The notes: generated by a model not told the origin, from the letters alone. DNA of 64,000 bases from Fischerella sp. CENA71 (GCA_024239075.1 JANBVI010000075.1:1-64000), one strand, 5' to 3'; numbered from the stretch's first letter, positions 9,426 through 19,268 are shown. Numbers and translations: made by a program.

Positions 9426-11285
9426 CTATCCAAAAGAAGTCGCCACAACTCGAAAACCACATATCCGTAATCCTCCATCCGCTTCATTCCAGCTGCGACT
9501 GGCGCTACGACAAAGTTCTGGGCTAAAACTCCAAGAACCACCCCGCAATACCCGACGATGCATATCTCCACCGACTTCCCATACTGTTCCATCTTTGGGA
9601 GCGCCATCATAATTTTTATGCCAAGGATCAGCACACCATTCCCAAACTAACCCATGCATATCATATAAACCAAAAGCATTTGCCACACAAAAACTGCCCA
9701 CAGGTGTTGTTTCTTTGCGGTATTTACTTCTGATTTCTGGAGATTCGCCACTACTACAATTAGCCAACTCAGAAGTAATTGTTTCACCAAAATGGAAAGG
9801 TGTTTTCGTACCAGCACGACAAGCATATTCCCATTCCGCTTCGCTGGGTAAGCGATAATGTCGCCTGGTTTTTTTCCACAAGCGCGCACAAAATTCTACT
9901 GCTTCATGCCAAGAAACATTTTCTACTGGTCGATTAGCACCTTTAAATTTAGATGGATAAGGATTCAAAGATTGTTTGATTTTAGGTAAAGCTGCAACTG
10001 CTTTCCATTGTGCTTGGGTGACAGGATATTTCCCGATAAAAAAGGGTTCGACAGTGACTTGATGTTGTGGACGTTCATCAGCATCTCCTTCTTCTTCAGT
10101 AGCACCCATTAAGAAACTACCACCAGGGATGGCTACCATTTCCATATTCACCCCATTTCCTAAATCTTCTGTATAGTAATTGGCAATGTGACGATCACGC
10201 TTAATTTCCCTACCTCTAAAGTCTACGGTGACTGTGTCAAATTCAAAAGCTTCTAGAACCGGAAATCCAGGTGTAACTGATTGTGGGATGGTTGTTGGTA
10301 ATGGGGTGGGGTGGGGTGTGAAAATTTGAGTTGTTGCAGAGACAACAGGTAATAGAGAAGATAACTTTGGGGGATTTAAATCTTTAAGAACTTCTACTGC
10401 TGATTGATATCTTTCTGAAGCTAAATGTTTCAGCAATTTATCTAAAATTTTTCCTAAGTCTTCGCTAATAGTAATACCTTTTTCTTCTAGGATTTGTCGC
10501 CACAACCATTTACAACTCATGGGATCAAACAGGCGATCATAAATTTGGCCGTAAGCATCCCTTACAGGTAAACATCCAGTGAACAACCGCGCACAAGTCA
10601 CTCCCAAAGCATACAAATCACTAGCATGACAAGCAAATCCTGCCATTTGTTCACTGGGTGCATAACCAAGTGTATATAGGACAGTCGCTTGTCTGGCTAA
10701 ACTTGTTTGTGTGACTTGTTTCGCACCACCAAAATCAATTAACACTAGTTTGCCATCGTTTTGACGGCGAATAATATTTTCTGGCTTGATATCGCGATGA
10801 ATAACGTTACGCGAATGGATAAAATCTAGAACTGGTAATAAGTCAGCTAAAATTTCTCGGATTTTTTCTTCAGTAAAAGCTTGTTGATAAACTTCTGCAA
10901 AAAGTGTATTTCCGGGAATAAATTCTTGTACTAGATACAAGCTTGTACCTTGTTCAAAGTAAGCTAGTAATCTCGGAATTTGTAGGTGATTTTCTCCGAG
11001 TTCATACAGCCGAAAAGCCTCTTCTTTAAATAATTCTGCGGCTTTGGTGCGTTCCGATGTACCATGAACTTGCGGAAAAAATTGCTTGATGACACAGGGA
11101 GCATTAAGTCTATCCACATCTTCTGCTGCATAAGTTCTGCTAAACCCACCTTCGCCTAACAATCTCGATACGTGGTAGCGGTTGCGTAAATATTCACCAA
11201 AGTTGCTTTGTCCGCAACTAATGCAAAACCTATTGCCATCAGCATTGAAGGGATTTGAGCAATTGGGATTTTGGCAGATTAGCAT
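9426..11285 (-). CDS. Ser/Thr protein kinase fused to a formylglycine-generating-enzyme-like domain
   Basis: The protein is 619 aa from ATG 11285; a TTG at 11321 would add 12 residues, but related kinases begin at the zinc ribbon. Residues 4-24 form a zinc ribbon (C4, C9, C21, C24). The kinase follows with GEGGFSRTYA, the VIK lysine, HRDIKPENI, DFGGAKQ and GYAPSEQ, all intact. After a Pro-rich linker comes an SUMF1/FGE-sulfatase domain (IPGGSFLMGA, RPVENVSWHEAV, RLPSEAEWEYACRAGT, LRGGSW, GFRVV). Real FGEs convert Cys to formylglycine in sulfatases; fused versions are often non-enzymatic ligand-binding modules. Cytoplasmic signalling role. Confidence 0.92.
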   Translation of the reverse strand: MLICQNPNCSNPFNADGNRFCISCGQSNFGEYLRNRYHVSRLLGEGGFSRTYAAEDVDRLNAPCVIKQFFPQVHGTSERTKAAELFKEEAFRLYELGENHLQIPRLLAYFEQGTSLYLVQEFIPGNTLFAEVYQQAFTEEKIREILADLLPVLDFIHSRNVIHRDIKPENIIRRQNDGKLVLIDFGGAKQVTQTSLARQATVLYTLGYAPSEQMAGFACHASDLYALGVTCARLFTGCLPVRDAYGQIYDRLFDPMSCKWLWRQILEEKGITISEDLGKILDKLLKHLASERYQSAVEVLKDLNPPKLSSLLPVVSATTQIFTPHPTPLPTTIPQSVTPGFPVLEAFEFDTVTVDFRGREIKRDRHIANYYTEDLGNGVNMEMVAIPGGSFLMGATEEEGDADERPQHQVTVEPFFIGKYPVTQAQWKAVAALPKIKQSLNPYPSKFKGANRPVENVSWHEAVEFCARLWKKTRRHYRLPSEAEWEYACRAGTKTPFHFGETITSELANCSSGESPEIRSKYRKETTPVGSFCVANAFGLYDMHGLVWEWCADPWHKNYDGAPKDGTVWEVGGDMHRRVLRGGSWSFSPELCRSASRSWNEADGGLRICGFRVVATSFG

Positions 11286-11640
11286 AGCCGAGCCAGATAT
11301 TACATTCGAGAGTAGGCCCAATACTATCTATATTGAAAACAGATGTGTGGACAAATAAGCACCAAAATTCTTTCATCTGCAATATTGCTCGCACAGAAAG
11401 TCATACAGATGAAGAAATCCTTTATTTATTTGTTTATCTGTACCTGAGAACTTTTTAAATATAAATAAATATGAGCGCACGGTTTTCCGTTCTGAAAAGG
11501 ATAATAACGGAAGCGATCGCTCTTGTCAAGCAGTAATATCGGGGATTGGGGACTTATCAATTAAAAATTAAAAATTAAAAATTGGTAAGAGGGACAAGGA
11601 GGACAAGGGAGACAATATACAATCAACCAATGACCAATGA
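11286..11640. other. Intergenic region with low-complexity repeats
   Basis: This 355-base gap contains an AATTAAAA direct repeat (about 11560-11583), a GGGACAAGG-type repeat and two AATGACC heptamers abutting the potC-like stop codon. No gene was seen; antisense ORFs here were rejected. Confidence 0.5.
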
Positions 11641-12465
11641 CTATTGCCTATTTCTTTCCGAAGAAGCGCGAATTAATTCGGCGATCAAAGCGACTGTTGC
11701 TGAGATAAAGATTAAGATGACGCTCAGAGCATTAATATCGGGTTTGACTCCTGTTCTGATGCGGCTGAAAATTTCCATTGGTAGAGTGTTAGAACCGCTA
11801 CCAGCTGTAAAAGTGGCGATGAGAAAGTCATCTAAACTTAGAACAAACGCCAACAGACAACCAGCGATAATACCAGGTATTAATTGAGGTAATAATACTT
11901 GAAGAAAAGCCTGTACTGGTGTTGCTCCTAAATCTAAGGCGGCTTCTTCTAAGTGGGGATCTATGTTAGTCAATCTCGTCGAAACAACTAGACTAATATA
12001 AGCAAGACAAAATACTACGTGGGCTGCGACAATTGTCCATATACTCAAAGAAATACCAAGTAGGGGAATAGCCACTGCTGCAAGAAACACTAAGGTAGCT
12101 ACTGCGATCGCAATATCGGGAATAATTAACGGTAGATAAGAAATTCCGCGATATAATGCCTTACCCGGAAATTGATAGCGTGCCAAACCTACCGCCATCA
12201 GGGTTCCCAGCACTGCGGAGATAGCTACAGCACTCAAAGCAACTATTAAACTGTTTTTTAAAGCCAACAAAATTTGCTCATCACTCAAGAGTTGGCGATA
12301 CCAATCTAGGGTGAAACCTTGCCATGCAGCACTGTAAGGTGAATTATTAAAGCTATAAAATCCAAGTACCAAGATTGGTAAATACATGAATACAAACATT
12401 AATAGTGAGAAAACCGCTTGCCAAGATAAGACACGCGGTTTTTTTTGTGATTTAGATATATTCAC
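11641..12465 (-). CDS. PotC-like ABC transporter permease
   Basis: This 274-aa inner-membrane permease is of the spermidine/putrescine PotC type. There are about six membrane segments, beginning with WQAVFSLLMFVFMYLPILVL. The cytoplasmic EAA loop is EEAALDLGATPVQAFLQVLL, the contact site for the ATPase. The gene starts with GTG at 12465. No potA, potB or potD partner lies in the window, so it must work with subunits encoded elsewhere or be an orphan. The TAG stop is followed at once by TCATTGG heptamers. Confidence 0.88.
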   Translation of the reverse strand: MNISKSQKKPRVLSWQAVFSLLMFVFMYLPILVLGFYSFNNSPYSAAWQGFTLDWYRQLLSDEQILLALKNSLIVALSAVAISAVLGTLMAVGLARYQFPGKALYRGISYLPLIIPDIAIAVATLVFLAAVAIPLLGISLSIWTIVAAHVVFCLAYISLVVSTRLTNIDPHLEEAALDLGATPVQAFLQVLLPQLIPGIIAGCLLAFVLSLDDFLIATFTAGSGSNTLPMEIFSRIRTGVKPDINALSVILIFISATVALIAELIRASSERNRQ

Positions 12466-12642
12466 GTTTAATATTTTGATTTTTAGTTACTATGTCAGCG
12501 CCAAAATAGCACATTTGAAGATAAAAGTCAATTAAATAGGGGTGTGAGGGGGTAGGGGTATTACGGGTGTAGGGAACACCAGAACCAAAGTTAGGGGCTT
12601 GTATCCTTTTTTCCTTGGGTCTAAATCCCGCTCCCCGCTCCC

Positions 12643-15600
12643 CTACCCCAAAGAGCGACACAAATCTGCGATCGCTAGGAGTAATTGATCGATATCAACT
12701 GGTTTGGCAATATGGGTTTGGAAACCTGCTGCTAATAGCCTTTGGCGATCGCTATCTCCGGCGTAGGCAGTTAGAGCAATAGCTGGGATATTTCCACCCT
12801 GTTCTGGAGGCATGGCTCTGATTTGCTCAATCAAACCGTAGCCATCTACTTCAGGCATCCCGATATCACTGATTAATAAGTCATGCTGTAACTGTGCTAA
12901 AGTTGCGAGAGCTTGATTTGCTGATTTGGCAAGAGTTACTGTTGCTCCATACTCTTTTAATAGATATTCCACAAAATTCCGTGTGTCGGCATCATCATCA
13001 ACTATTAGTATCCGCAGTCCAGCTAGATACGAAGAGCTAAATTTGTCTGTTTCTTTTTCTGTGTCTGTTTGCCCAGCACCTACTTGTTGTTCTATAAGAG
13101 GCAGCTTGACGGTAAATGTAGCTCCTTGCCCTTCTCCTGGACTATCGGCGGTAACTACACCGCCATGCAATTCGACCAAGTGGCGCACTATTGCCAATCC
13201 TAATCCCAAACCACCAAATTTTCTAGTAGTACTACTATCTGCCTGACGAAAGTATTCAAATACGTAGGGTAGAAACTCCGCAGAAATACCCATACCTGTG
13301 TCTGTAACTGTGATCTGGGCGTAGTTCGTGATTGAAGGTTGAGTATCAGAAGAAGACACGGGGACGGGAGGACGCGGTGAGCAGCGCGTTGCGGAGGTTC
13401 CCTCCGTTGTAGCGACTGCGAACCCGAAGGGTGACGCGGAGAGTCTTTCATTTAAATTCCCCGTGTCCCCATGTCCTCCATGTCCCCCATCTCCAGTCGC
13501 CATCACCTGAGACAATTGCACCTCCACCCTACCGCCACTGGGTGTGAATTTGACGGCGTTGGTAAGTAAATTGCTGACTATTTGCTGTAAGCGATTTGAG
13601 TCACCCTGAATAAAGACAGGGGAAGTGGGGAGAGATATGTACTCAAGTTGAATTTTTTTAGTTTGTACAGCTAATTGCACAGTTTCTAATGCGGCATTAA
13701 TTACTGTTGTCAAATCGACGGTGGCTAAATTGAGGCTGAGTTTACCTCGAAGAATGCGGGAAACGTCTAATAAATCATCAATTAGTTGAATCTGTAATTT
13801 GGCATTCCGCTCGATTGTATCTAAGGCGCGATCTGTGGCTGTGGGATCTAACTTGCGGCTTCTGAGTAATTTTGTCCAACCTAAGATGGGGTTGAGGGGC
13901 GATCGCAATTCGTGGGAAAGAATAGCTAAAAACTGATCTTTAATATGATTGGCTGCTTCTGCTTCTGCACGAGCTGCTTGTTCCAACTCTAGCAGGCGAG
14001 CGCGTTGTTGTTCTATTTGTTTTTGCTCATCAATATCAGTACAAGTACCAAACCATTTAATAATATTTCCTTGATTATCTCTGAGGGGATAGGCTCTGAC
14101 TAAATGCCAACGATATGTACCGTCACTTGCTCTTTTGTAACGCTGTTCGTTTTCAAAGGGAAGCCCAGTTTGTAAAGATTGTTGCCAGCGTTGGATGGTA
14201 GGTTCCAAGTCATCTGGATGCAGTAGTTTCTGCCAACCATTTCCCACAGTTTCTTCTAGAGTTAGTCCCGAATATTCACACCATTGCTGATTTGTATAAT
14301 CAGTGACCCCTGCTGCATCTGATGTCCAGATCATTTCGGGAATCGCTTCACTCAGCATTCTGTAGCGTTGTTCACTTTGACATAGTGCTTCCTCTATATG
14401 CTTGCGCTCGGTAATATCTTGGGCAGTACCCATCATTTGTACTGCTTTACCTCTGTCATCGTACAAGCATCGACCTTTGGCTGCAATCCAATGTACACTT
14501 CCGTTCGGCCAAATGACGCGGTACTCCACATCATAGTCAGCTTTGTCTTCCAGAGTTTGCATGACTGCTTGATGAGTAAATTGGCGATCATCTGGATGCA
14601 GAGAATCTAAAAATACCTCATAGTTCATTTCTGTGTTGGCTGCAAGTCCAAACAGTTGCTTGCATTTTGCTGTCCACACTAAATTATTGGTGGTAAGGTC
14701 CCAAAACCACATCCCTAATTCGGCGGCGGTGGTGGCTAGGCGGATGCGTTCTTCACTTTCGCGTAAGTTTGCTTCTGTTTGTTTGCTATTGCTAATGTTA
14801 GTGGCGACACCAACTATTCTGATAATATCGTGTTTGTGATCTCGTACTGCTAATCCTCGATCTTCTACCCACAGATAGTAACCATCCTTGTGACGGACTC
14901 GATATTGAGTGCAAAAACGGTCTTTTTTAGCTAGACCTTCTGCAAAGTCTTCATCGGCTTGTTGGATATCATGAGGATGGATGTGCGATCGCCACCATGC
15001 GGGGGTTTGTTCAGTTTCTTCTAGTGTGTAACCTAAAAGCTCTGTCAAACCTTGAGTTCTTTGTACAGTATCATTTTTGAAATCCCAATCATAAATTAGG
15101 CAGTTAACAGCTGCTGCTGCTAGCTCAAATCGTTCATGACTTTGCCGTAAAGCGGTTTCTGTCAGCCGTCGATCAGTAATATCTTCACAGAAACCCAGAA
15201 TCCTTTGTGCTAAACCTTCAGTTGTTCTCCGTAACACCGTGTCATAGCAACGTAACCAACGCCATTCACCGTTTGCATGTCGATATTGAAATTCAAAACT
15301 AACTACTTCACCATCAGCAACATAGTTGAGGCAATCATAATGAGTGGGAAGTCGAGCAAAGTCTTCAGGGTACATTTGTTGTAAAAGCGATCGCAACCCT
15401 GTGGTTTGAATTTCTTGTTGAGTGTAACCCAGAATCTGAGTAACTTGATTGTTAATGTAAATGACACGCTGCTCAATAAGGTCATAAATATACAGCGTAC
15501 CTAAGCTACTACTAGCAATTGTTTGAACTAAATTAGGATTTTCCTTTAGGGCTGTTGCCAAAGCAACTTCATTCTGCTCAAAAATCGATGCTAGATTTGA

Positions 15601-16041
15601 TGTGGCTGTAATCTCAGTAAAAGTTGTAACGATACTATGGGGTATAGTTGCTCCTGGTAAAAATAAAGGCTCTGAGTTCACGAGTAGCCAGACAAGTTCA
15701 CCATGCGGCTGATATAATCCCATGACCACATTCAAACAGGGTTGACCCGTGGTGAGAGCAACCATAAATGGATGATTTTCTTGAGTAAAAGCAGAACCAT
15801 CTTCTCTAATGGTTCGCCAGGATGTATCCAGCCAACGACGCCCGATTAGTTGCTCTGCTTTTAGTCCTAAAATCCGCTCAGATAAAGGATTACAAGCCTG
15901 GATACGACCATCAACAAACTGAAGCAGCATCGCCTGCTCTTGATTTGCTACCATTGTAATTGTAGATAGTTCAGATAACTGCCGCTGCTGAGATAAATTT
16001 TCATCCGTTAGCGGTTGTCGGGGCAGTTCAAAGTCGGGCAT
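12643..16041 (-). CDS. Multi-PAS hybrid histidine kinase with C-terminal receiver
   Basis: The protein is 1132 aa. About five PAS/PAC modules fill residues 28-680 (for example GYTQQEI, GYTLEE, GLTLEETVG with following PAC segments). HisKA has the phospho-acceptor His710 in SHELRSPLNP. The HATPase domain shows NLLTNAVKFTPSGG, DTGMGIS and GLGLGLAIVRH. A receiver domain ends the protein with phospho-acceptor Asp1059 in SDIGMPEVDG. No membrane segment is seen, so it is a cytoplasmic sensor of unknown signal. Residues of about 855-897 inside the ATPase domain are encoded by an inserted GC-rich repeat that keeps the frame. No response-regulator gene is adjacent. Confidence 0.93.
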   Translation of the reverse strand: MPDFELPRQPLTDENLSQQRQLSELSTITMVANQEQAMLLQFVDGRIQACNPLSERILGLKAEQLIGRRWLDTSWRTIREDGSAFTQENHPFMVALTTGQPCLNVVMGLYQPHGELVWLLVNSEPLFLPGATIPHSIVTTFTEITATSNLASIFEQNEVALATALKENPNLVQTIASSSLGTLYIYDLIEQRVIYINNQVTQILGYTQQEIQTTGLRSLLQQMYPEDFARLPTHYDCLNYVADGEVVSFEFQYRHANGEWRWLRCYDTVLRRTTEGLAQRILGFCEDITDRRLTETALRQSHERFELAAAAVNCLIYDWDFKNDTVQRTQGLTELLGYTLEETEQTPAWWRSHIHPHDIQQADEDFAEGLAKKDRFCTQYRVRHKDGYYLWVEDRGLAVRDHKHDIIRIVGVATNISNSKQTEANLRESEERIRLATTAAELGMWFWDLTTNNLVWTAKCKQLFGLAANTEMNYEVFLDSLHPDDRQFTHQAVMQTLEDKADYDVEYRVIWPNGSVHWIAAKGRCLYDDRGKAVQMMGTAQDITERKHIEEALCQSEQRYRMLSEAIPEMIWTSDAAGVTDYTNQQWCEYSGLTLEETVGNGWQKLLHPDDLEPTIQRWQQSLQTGLPFENEQRYKRASDGTYRWHLVRAYPLRDNQGNIIKWFGTCTDIDEQKQIEQQRARLLELEQAARAEAEAANHIKDQFLAILSHELRSPLNPILGWTKLLRSRKLDPTATDRALDTIERNAKLQIQLIDDLLDVSRILRGKLSLNLATVDLTTVINAALETVQLAVQTKKIQLEYISLPTSPVFIQGDSNRLQQIVSNLLTNAVKFTPSGGRVEVQLSQVMATGDGGHGGHGDTGNLNERLSASPFGFAVATTEGTSATRCSPRPPVPVSSSDTQPSITNYAQITVTDTGMGISAEFLPYVFEYFRQADSSTTRKFGGLGLGLAIVRHLVELHGGVVTADSPGEGQGATFTVKLPLIEQQVGAGQTDTEKETDKFSSSYLAGLRILIVDDDADTRNFVEYLLKEYGATVTLAKSANQALATLAQLQHDLLISDIGMPEVDGYGLIEQIRAMPPEQGGNIPAIALTAYAGDSDRQRLLAAGFQTHIAKPVDIDQLLLAIADLCRSLG
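13355..13490. repeat. GC-rich palindromic repeat inserted in frame in the kinase gene
   Basis: This segment is GC-rich in an AT-rich gene and is bounded by GACACGGGGACGGG on one side and CCCCGTGTCCCC on the other, forming an imperfect inverted repeat. It encodes a Ser/Pro/Gly-rich insert between VEVQLSQV and AQITVTDTGMG of the ATPase domain. It shares GTGACGCGGAGA and the following AT-rich spacing with the palindrome at 55818-55860. Boundaries are approximate. Confidence 0.65.
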
Positions 16042-16467
16042 TTTTATATATTTATAAAATATACAATATTTTAATTTAACTGTATCTCTAACGATTTATA
16101 TTTTATTACAAAATATTCTATCTTTAGAAGGATGATAAACAATCTTTATTATTTATTTTTTTATTTGGAAAATTGAATTGCTAGTTACTAGTTATGTAGA
16201 TATTGATTTTAGTAATTATCTCATGATTACACCAGAAAAAATCATGACTAAACCACTCTGTATAGAAGAGATGAGTTTCTCGCTTATATTCTATTGAGAA
16301 GAATCAAGCAATAACGGGCAACTAATGATTTACTTTTAAGTATCATCTCTGAAATTTATATCAATATACATAAACCGAGATTATTCCTGACGAAAGAGCA
16401 AATCAAGGTTTTGATTGACTAAAGTGGTCGTAGTAAGGAATCAATTAAAAACAAAAGAGATTTTACT
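16042..16467. other. Intergenic region, AT-rich
   Basis: This 426-base very AT-rich region lies between the divergent kinase and 109-aa genes. It probably contains both promoters. No ORF or repeat was recognised. Confidence 0.45.
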
Positions 16468-16797
16468 ATGACAGACCAACAAGAAAACCAAATTAATCAA
16501 CCAGTAAGTAAAGATTGGCATTCCAAAGACGAGCCAAACGTTAAAGAAAGAAATTTAACAGCAAATCCTGGCGATCGCATTGCTGATGAACCTCAAACAA
16601 TCGAAGAAAAAAGTCAACAAGTAGCTGTAGATTCTCCTGACATTACAGGAGATCACATCACTGTTCCTACCTACTTTATAGTGGAAGAACCAGATGGAGA
16701 AAAAAAGGCACTCCATCATGTTAAGGATGCTGAAGAAATTTCTGATGTCATTCGACAGGCAAGAGTTGATGAAAATGGCAATAGAATTTGGTGGTAA
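16468..16797 (+). CDS. Hypothetical acidic, probably disordered protein
   Basis: This 109-aa very hydrophilic protein has residues 1-60 rich in Gln, Asn, Glu and Lys and probably disordered. A short structured C-terminal part follows (TVPTYFIVEEPDGEKKAL, then DAEEISDVIRQARV) and ends in Trp-Trp. AAAGAGA lies about 10 bases before the ATG. No family is recognised. It stands alone, so no function can be inferred. Confidence 0.6.
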   Translation: MTDQQENQINQPVSKDWHSKDEPNVKERNLTANPGDRIADEPQTIEEKSQQVAVDSPDITGDHITVPTYFIVEEPDGEKKALHHVKDAEEISDVIRQARVDENGNRIWW

Positions 16798-17151
16798 TTG
16801 ATTTGAACGCCAACGATGAATTCATATTCATCATTCATTAGTTATTTGAAATAAAGATTAACTAATAGGAACGGCTTGAGATATTGTTTCCGTTACACAT
16901 CTTTTCTCTCTTTTGGTATGGGTGAGAGAGATTAAAGCGGATTTGAAATATTTATCTAAAGCTGTTCCTCTTCAATTATCCGAATAGGCAAAACTTAAAA
17001 TTTCAGATTTTATCAATCAATAAAAATAAATAAAAATTATTTAGATAATTATTCTGCAAGATTTGCATTTATATCACTATTGACGCATTCCTGAAACTAA
17101 AAAATAAGCATCATAACAGATAATTACTCTAATCAAATGGAGATAAAGATT
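16798..17151. other. Intergenic region
   Basis: This 354-base AT-rich gap before the Gfo/Idh/MocA gene has no recognised gene. GGAG at 17139-17142 serves the downstream ATG at 17152. Confidence 0.45.
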
Positions 17152-18279
17152 ATGGTATCTATTCTAAATCAAAAAAACGGCAAAGTACGTTATGCTGTGA
17201 TTGGACTGGGTTGGATTGCTCAAGAAACTGTTTTACCTGCTTTTGAAAATGCAAAAAACTCTGAATTAGTCGCATTATTTTCTGATGACCTAGTTAAGCG
17301 TCATGATCTGAGTGAAAAGTACAATGTTCCTGCTTTTACCTACGAAGAATACGAAGCATTTCTGAGAAGTGGGGCTGCGGATGCAATTTACATTGCTCTA
17401 CCTAATCATTTACATTGTGAATACACAGTGAAAGCTGCCAATGCAGGAGTGCATGTACTTTGTGAAAAACCAATGGCAGTCACAGAACAAGAATGTGAAG
17501 AAATGATTCGTGCCTGCCATAATAATAAGGTCAAATTGATGATTGCTTATCGCTTGCACTTTGATCAAGCCAATATGCAAGCAGTAGAAATAGTGAATTC
17601 AGGAAAAATTGGCAATCCCCGCATTTTTAATTCTGTCTTTTCTCAGCAAGTAGCCGAAGGTAATGTGCGCTTAGAGCCAATTTCTAATGGTGGCGGTACA
17701 GTTTATGATACGGGAATTTATTGCATAAATGCCGCCCGCTATCTTTTTCAAGATGAACCCATAGAAGTCGTTGCATTTTGTGGAAATAATGGTGAGCAAC
17801 GCTTTGCAGAAATTGATGAAATGACAAGTGCAATCCTACGTTTCCCTGATGATAAATTGGCAACTTTTACTTCTAGTTTTGGTGTTGCACCAGTTTCTAC
17901 TTTGCAGATATTAGGAACAAAAGGCAATCTACGAATGGATTCCGCCTATTCCTATCAAGGAGAACTGAAGCAACAAATTACTATTGATAACCAAACTCAG
18001 GAGCAATCTTATCCTGCTGGTGATCAGTTTGCTGCCGAAATTGTTTACTTTTCAGATTGCATACTGAATGATAAGAACCCAGAACCATCAGGAGAGGAAG
18101 GTTTAGCAGATGTTCGTATTATCCGTGCTATTATTGCATCGGCACAAACAGGTAAAACTGTAGAACTTCATGAGTTTACAGAAAAAACAAGACCAACAAG
18201 CCAACAGGTAATTCAAATTCCAGCCAGCGAAGAACAACCAGATTTAGTTCATGCTGCTGATCCATCAGGGAATAAGTAG
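17152..18279 (+). CDS. Gfo/Idh/MocA-family NAD(P)-dependent oxidoreductase
   Basis: The 375-aa enzyme has an N-terminal Rossmann fold (YAVIGLGWIAQE), the family signature CEKPMAV around residue 107, and a C-terminal alpha/beta substrate domain. Members oxidise or reduce sugars and related polyols; the GGGTVYDTGIYCINAARYLF segment resembles glucose-fructose-oxidoreductase-like members. I chose ATG 17152 over ATG 17137 because GGAG then sits 9 bases upstream. No signal peptide, so cytoplasmic. It is followed by a small hairpin rather than by a pathway gene, and the substrate is unknown. Confidence 0.88.
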   Translation: MVSILNQKNGKVRYAVIGLGWIAQETVLPAFENAKNSELVALFSDDLVKRHDLSEKYNVPAFTYEEYEAFLRSGAADAIYIALPNHLHCEYTVKAANAGVHVLCEKPMAVTEQECEEMIRACHNNKVKLMIAYRLHFDQANMQAVEIVNSGKIGNPRIFNSVFSQQVAEGNVRLEPISNGGGTVYDTGIYCINAARYLFQDEPIEVVAFCGNNGEQRFAEIDEMTSAILRFPDDKLATFTSSFGVAPVSTLQILGTKGNLRMDSAYSYQGELKQQITIDNQTQEQSYPAGDQFAAEIVYFSDCILNDKNPEPSGEEGLADVRIIRAIIASAQTGKTVELHEFTEKTRPTSQQVIQIPASEEQPDLVHAADPSGNK

Positions 18280-18304
18280 GTGATTCCAATCGCATTGGAC
18301 ATTG

Positions 18305-18331
18305 TAGAGACGTAGCAATCCTACGTCTCTA
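18305..18331. repeat. GTAGAGACGT-type hairpin after the oxidoreductase gene
   Basis: TAGAGACGTAG and CTACGTCTCTA form a perfect 11-bp stem with a 5-base loop 25 bases after the stop codon. It may act as a terminator, although no T-run follows. Related GTAGAGACGT arms occur inside the element at 19269-19409. Confidence 0.55.
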
Positions 18332-18456
18332 GATGAATATCGAACCAATTTTTAATTTTACATTTTTAATTTTTAATTCTAAAGGCGGGGTTGGCTGAAA
18401 AATCTGAGTTGGAGTATAAATGTGTCTACGGTAAGGTTGAGAATTCAGTATAAGCA

Positions 18457-19227
18457 ATGAAAAGCCAAATCCTAGCCATAGCCACATTTATAGCTACAAT
18501 CAGCTTGAACCAAACTGTTTTAGCTGCAAATTCAGAACACATCAGACAGTTATTAGCTAGTAAACAGTGTGAAAACTGTGACCTTAGCGGTGCAGGGTTG
18601 ATAATGGCTGACTTGAACAATGCAAATCTCAAAGGAGCTAACCTCAGTGGTGCGAATCTTAGCCGTGCTAACCTCAGCGGTGCTGATTTGGCTGGTGCAG
18701 ACTTGAGTGGTGCTAGTTTGTTTGGTGTAAACCTCAGTGGTGCTAAGTTGACTGGGACAATTCTCATGGGTGCAGACTTGAGAAATACTTATCTCATCAA
18801 TGCAGATTTGACAGGAGTGAATCTCAACGGCGCTAACTTGCAAGGTGCTTATGGTATTCCGTTGCAAATTGCCAAACCAGAAGAGTTCTATGGTTGGGGT
18901 GTTACCGAAGCGCAAAAAGGCAATCAGCAGCGGGCCTTAGAATATTTTAATCAAGCGATCGCACTCAAACCAGACTATGCTGGTGCTTATTTAGCTCGTG
19001 CTGTTGCTCGTTACCAATTATTCGATCAACAAGGTGCTTTCCAAGACGCTCAAGCAGCAGAAAAATTATTTACAAATCAAAATGATCGTGATGGAATACA
19101 AACAGCACAAGTTTTTCTGAAACAACTACAAACACCCCAAACAGCACAACTAGATCGTGGTAAACCCAGTTTTATGGACTTTTTCGGAAGTGTAACTTCA
19201 GTGTTACTCCAGTTTCTACCTTTTTAG
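18457..19227 (+). CDS. Secreted pentapeptide-repeat and TPR protein
   Basis: The protein is 256 aa. Residues 1-23 form a signal peptide (LAIATFIATISLNQTVLAA). Residues of about 35-130 are A(N/D)LxG pentapeptide repeats, such as GANLSGANLSRANLSGADLA, which fold into a right-handed beta helix. Residues of about 145-215 contain TPR-like helices (ALEYFNQAIALKPDYAGAYL). It is probably periplasmic or thylakoid-lumenal; lumenal pentapeptide proteins are common in cyanobacteria, but their role is mostly unknown. It starts at ATG 18457 and appears monocistronic. Confidence 0.85.
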   Translation: MKSQILAIATFIATISLNQTVLAANSEHIRQLLASKQCENCDLSGAGLIMADLNNANLKGANLSGANLSRANLSGADLAGADLSGASLFGVNLSGAKLTGTILMGADLRNTYLINADLTGVNLNGANLQGAYGIPLQIAKPEEFYGWGVTEAQKGNQQRALEYFNQAIALKPDYAGAYLARAVARYQLFDQQGAFQDAQAAEKLFTNQNDRDGIQTAQVFLKQLQTPQTAQLDRGKPSFMDFFGSVTSVLLQFLPF

Positions 19228-19268
19228 GGGATTGGGAAGCGGGGACAAGGGAGACACGGGAGATGGGT

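Noticed and set aside
11582-11887. 101-aa plus-strand ORF
   Set aside because: Antisense to the conserved potC-like gene, with composition of a reverse-frame shadow.
18426-18915. Minus-strand ORFs opposite the pentapeptide-repeat gene (Leu/Ala/Pro-rich)
   Set aside because: Regular repeats on the plus strand create open antisense frames; the plus-strand protein has a signal peptide and a known fold.
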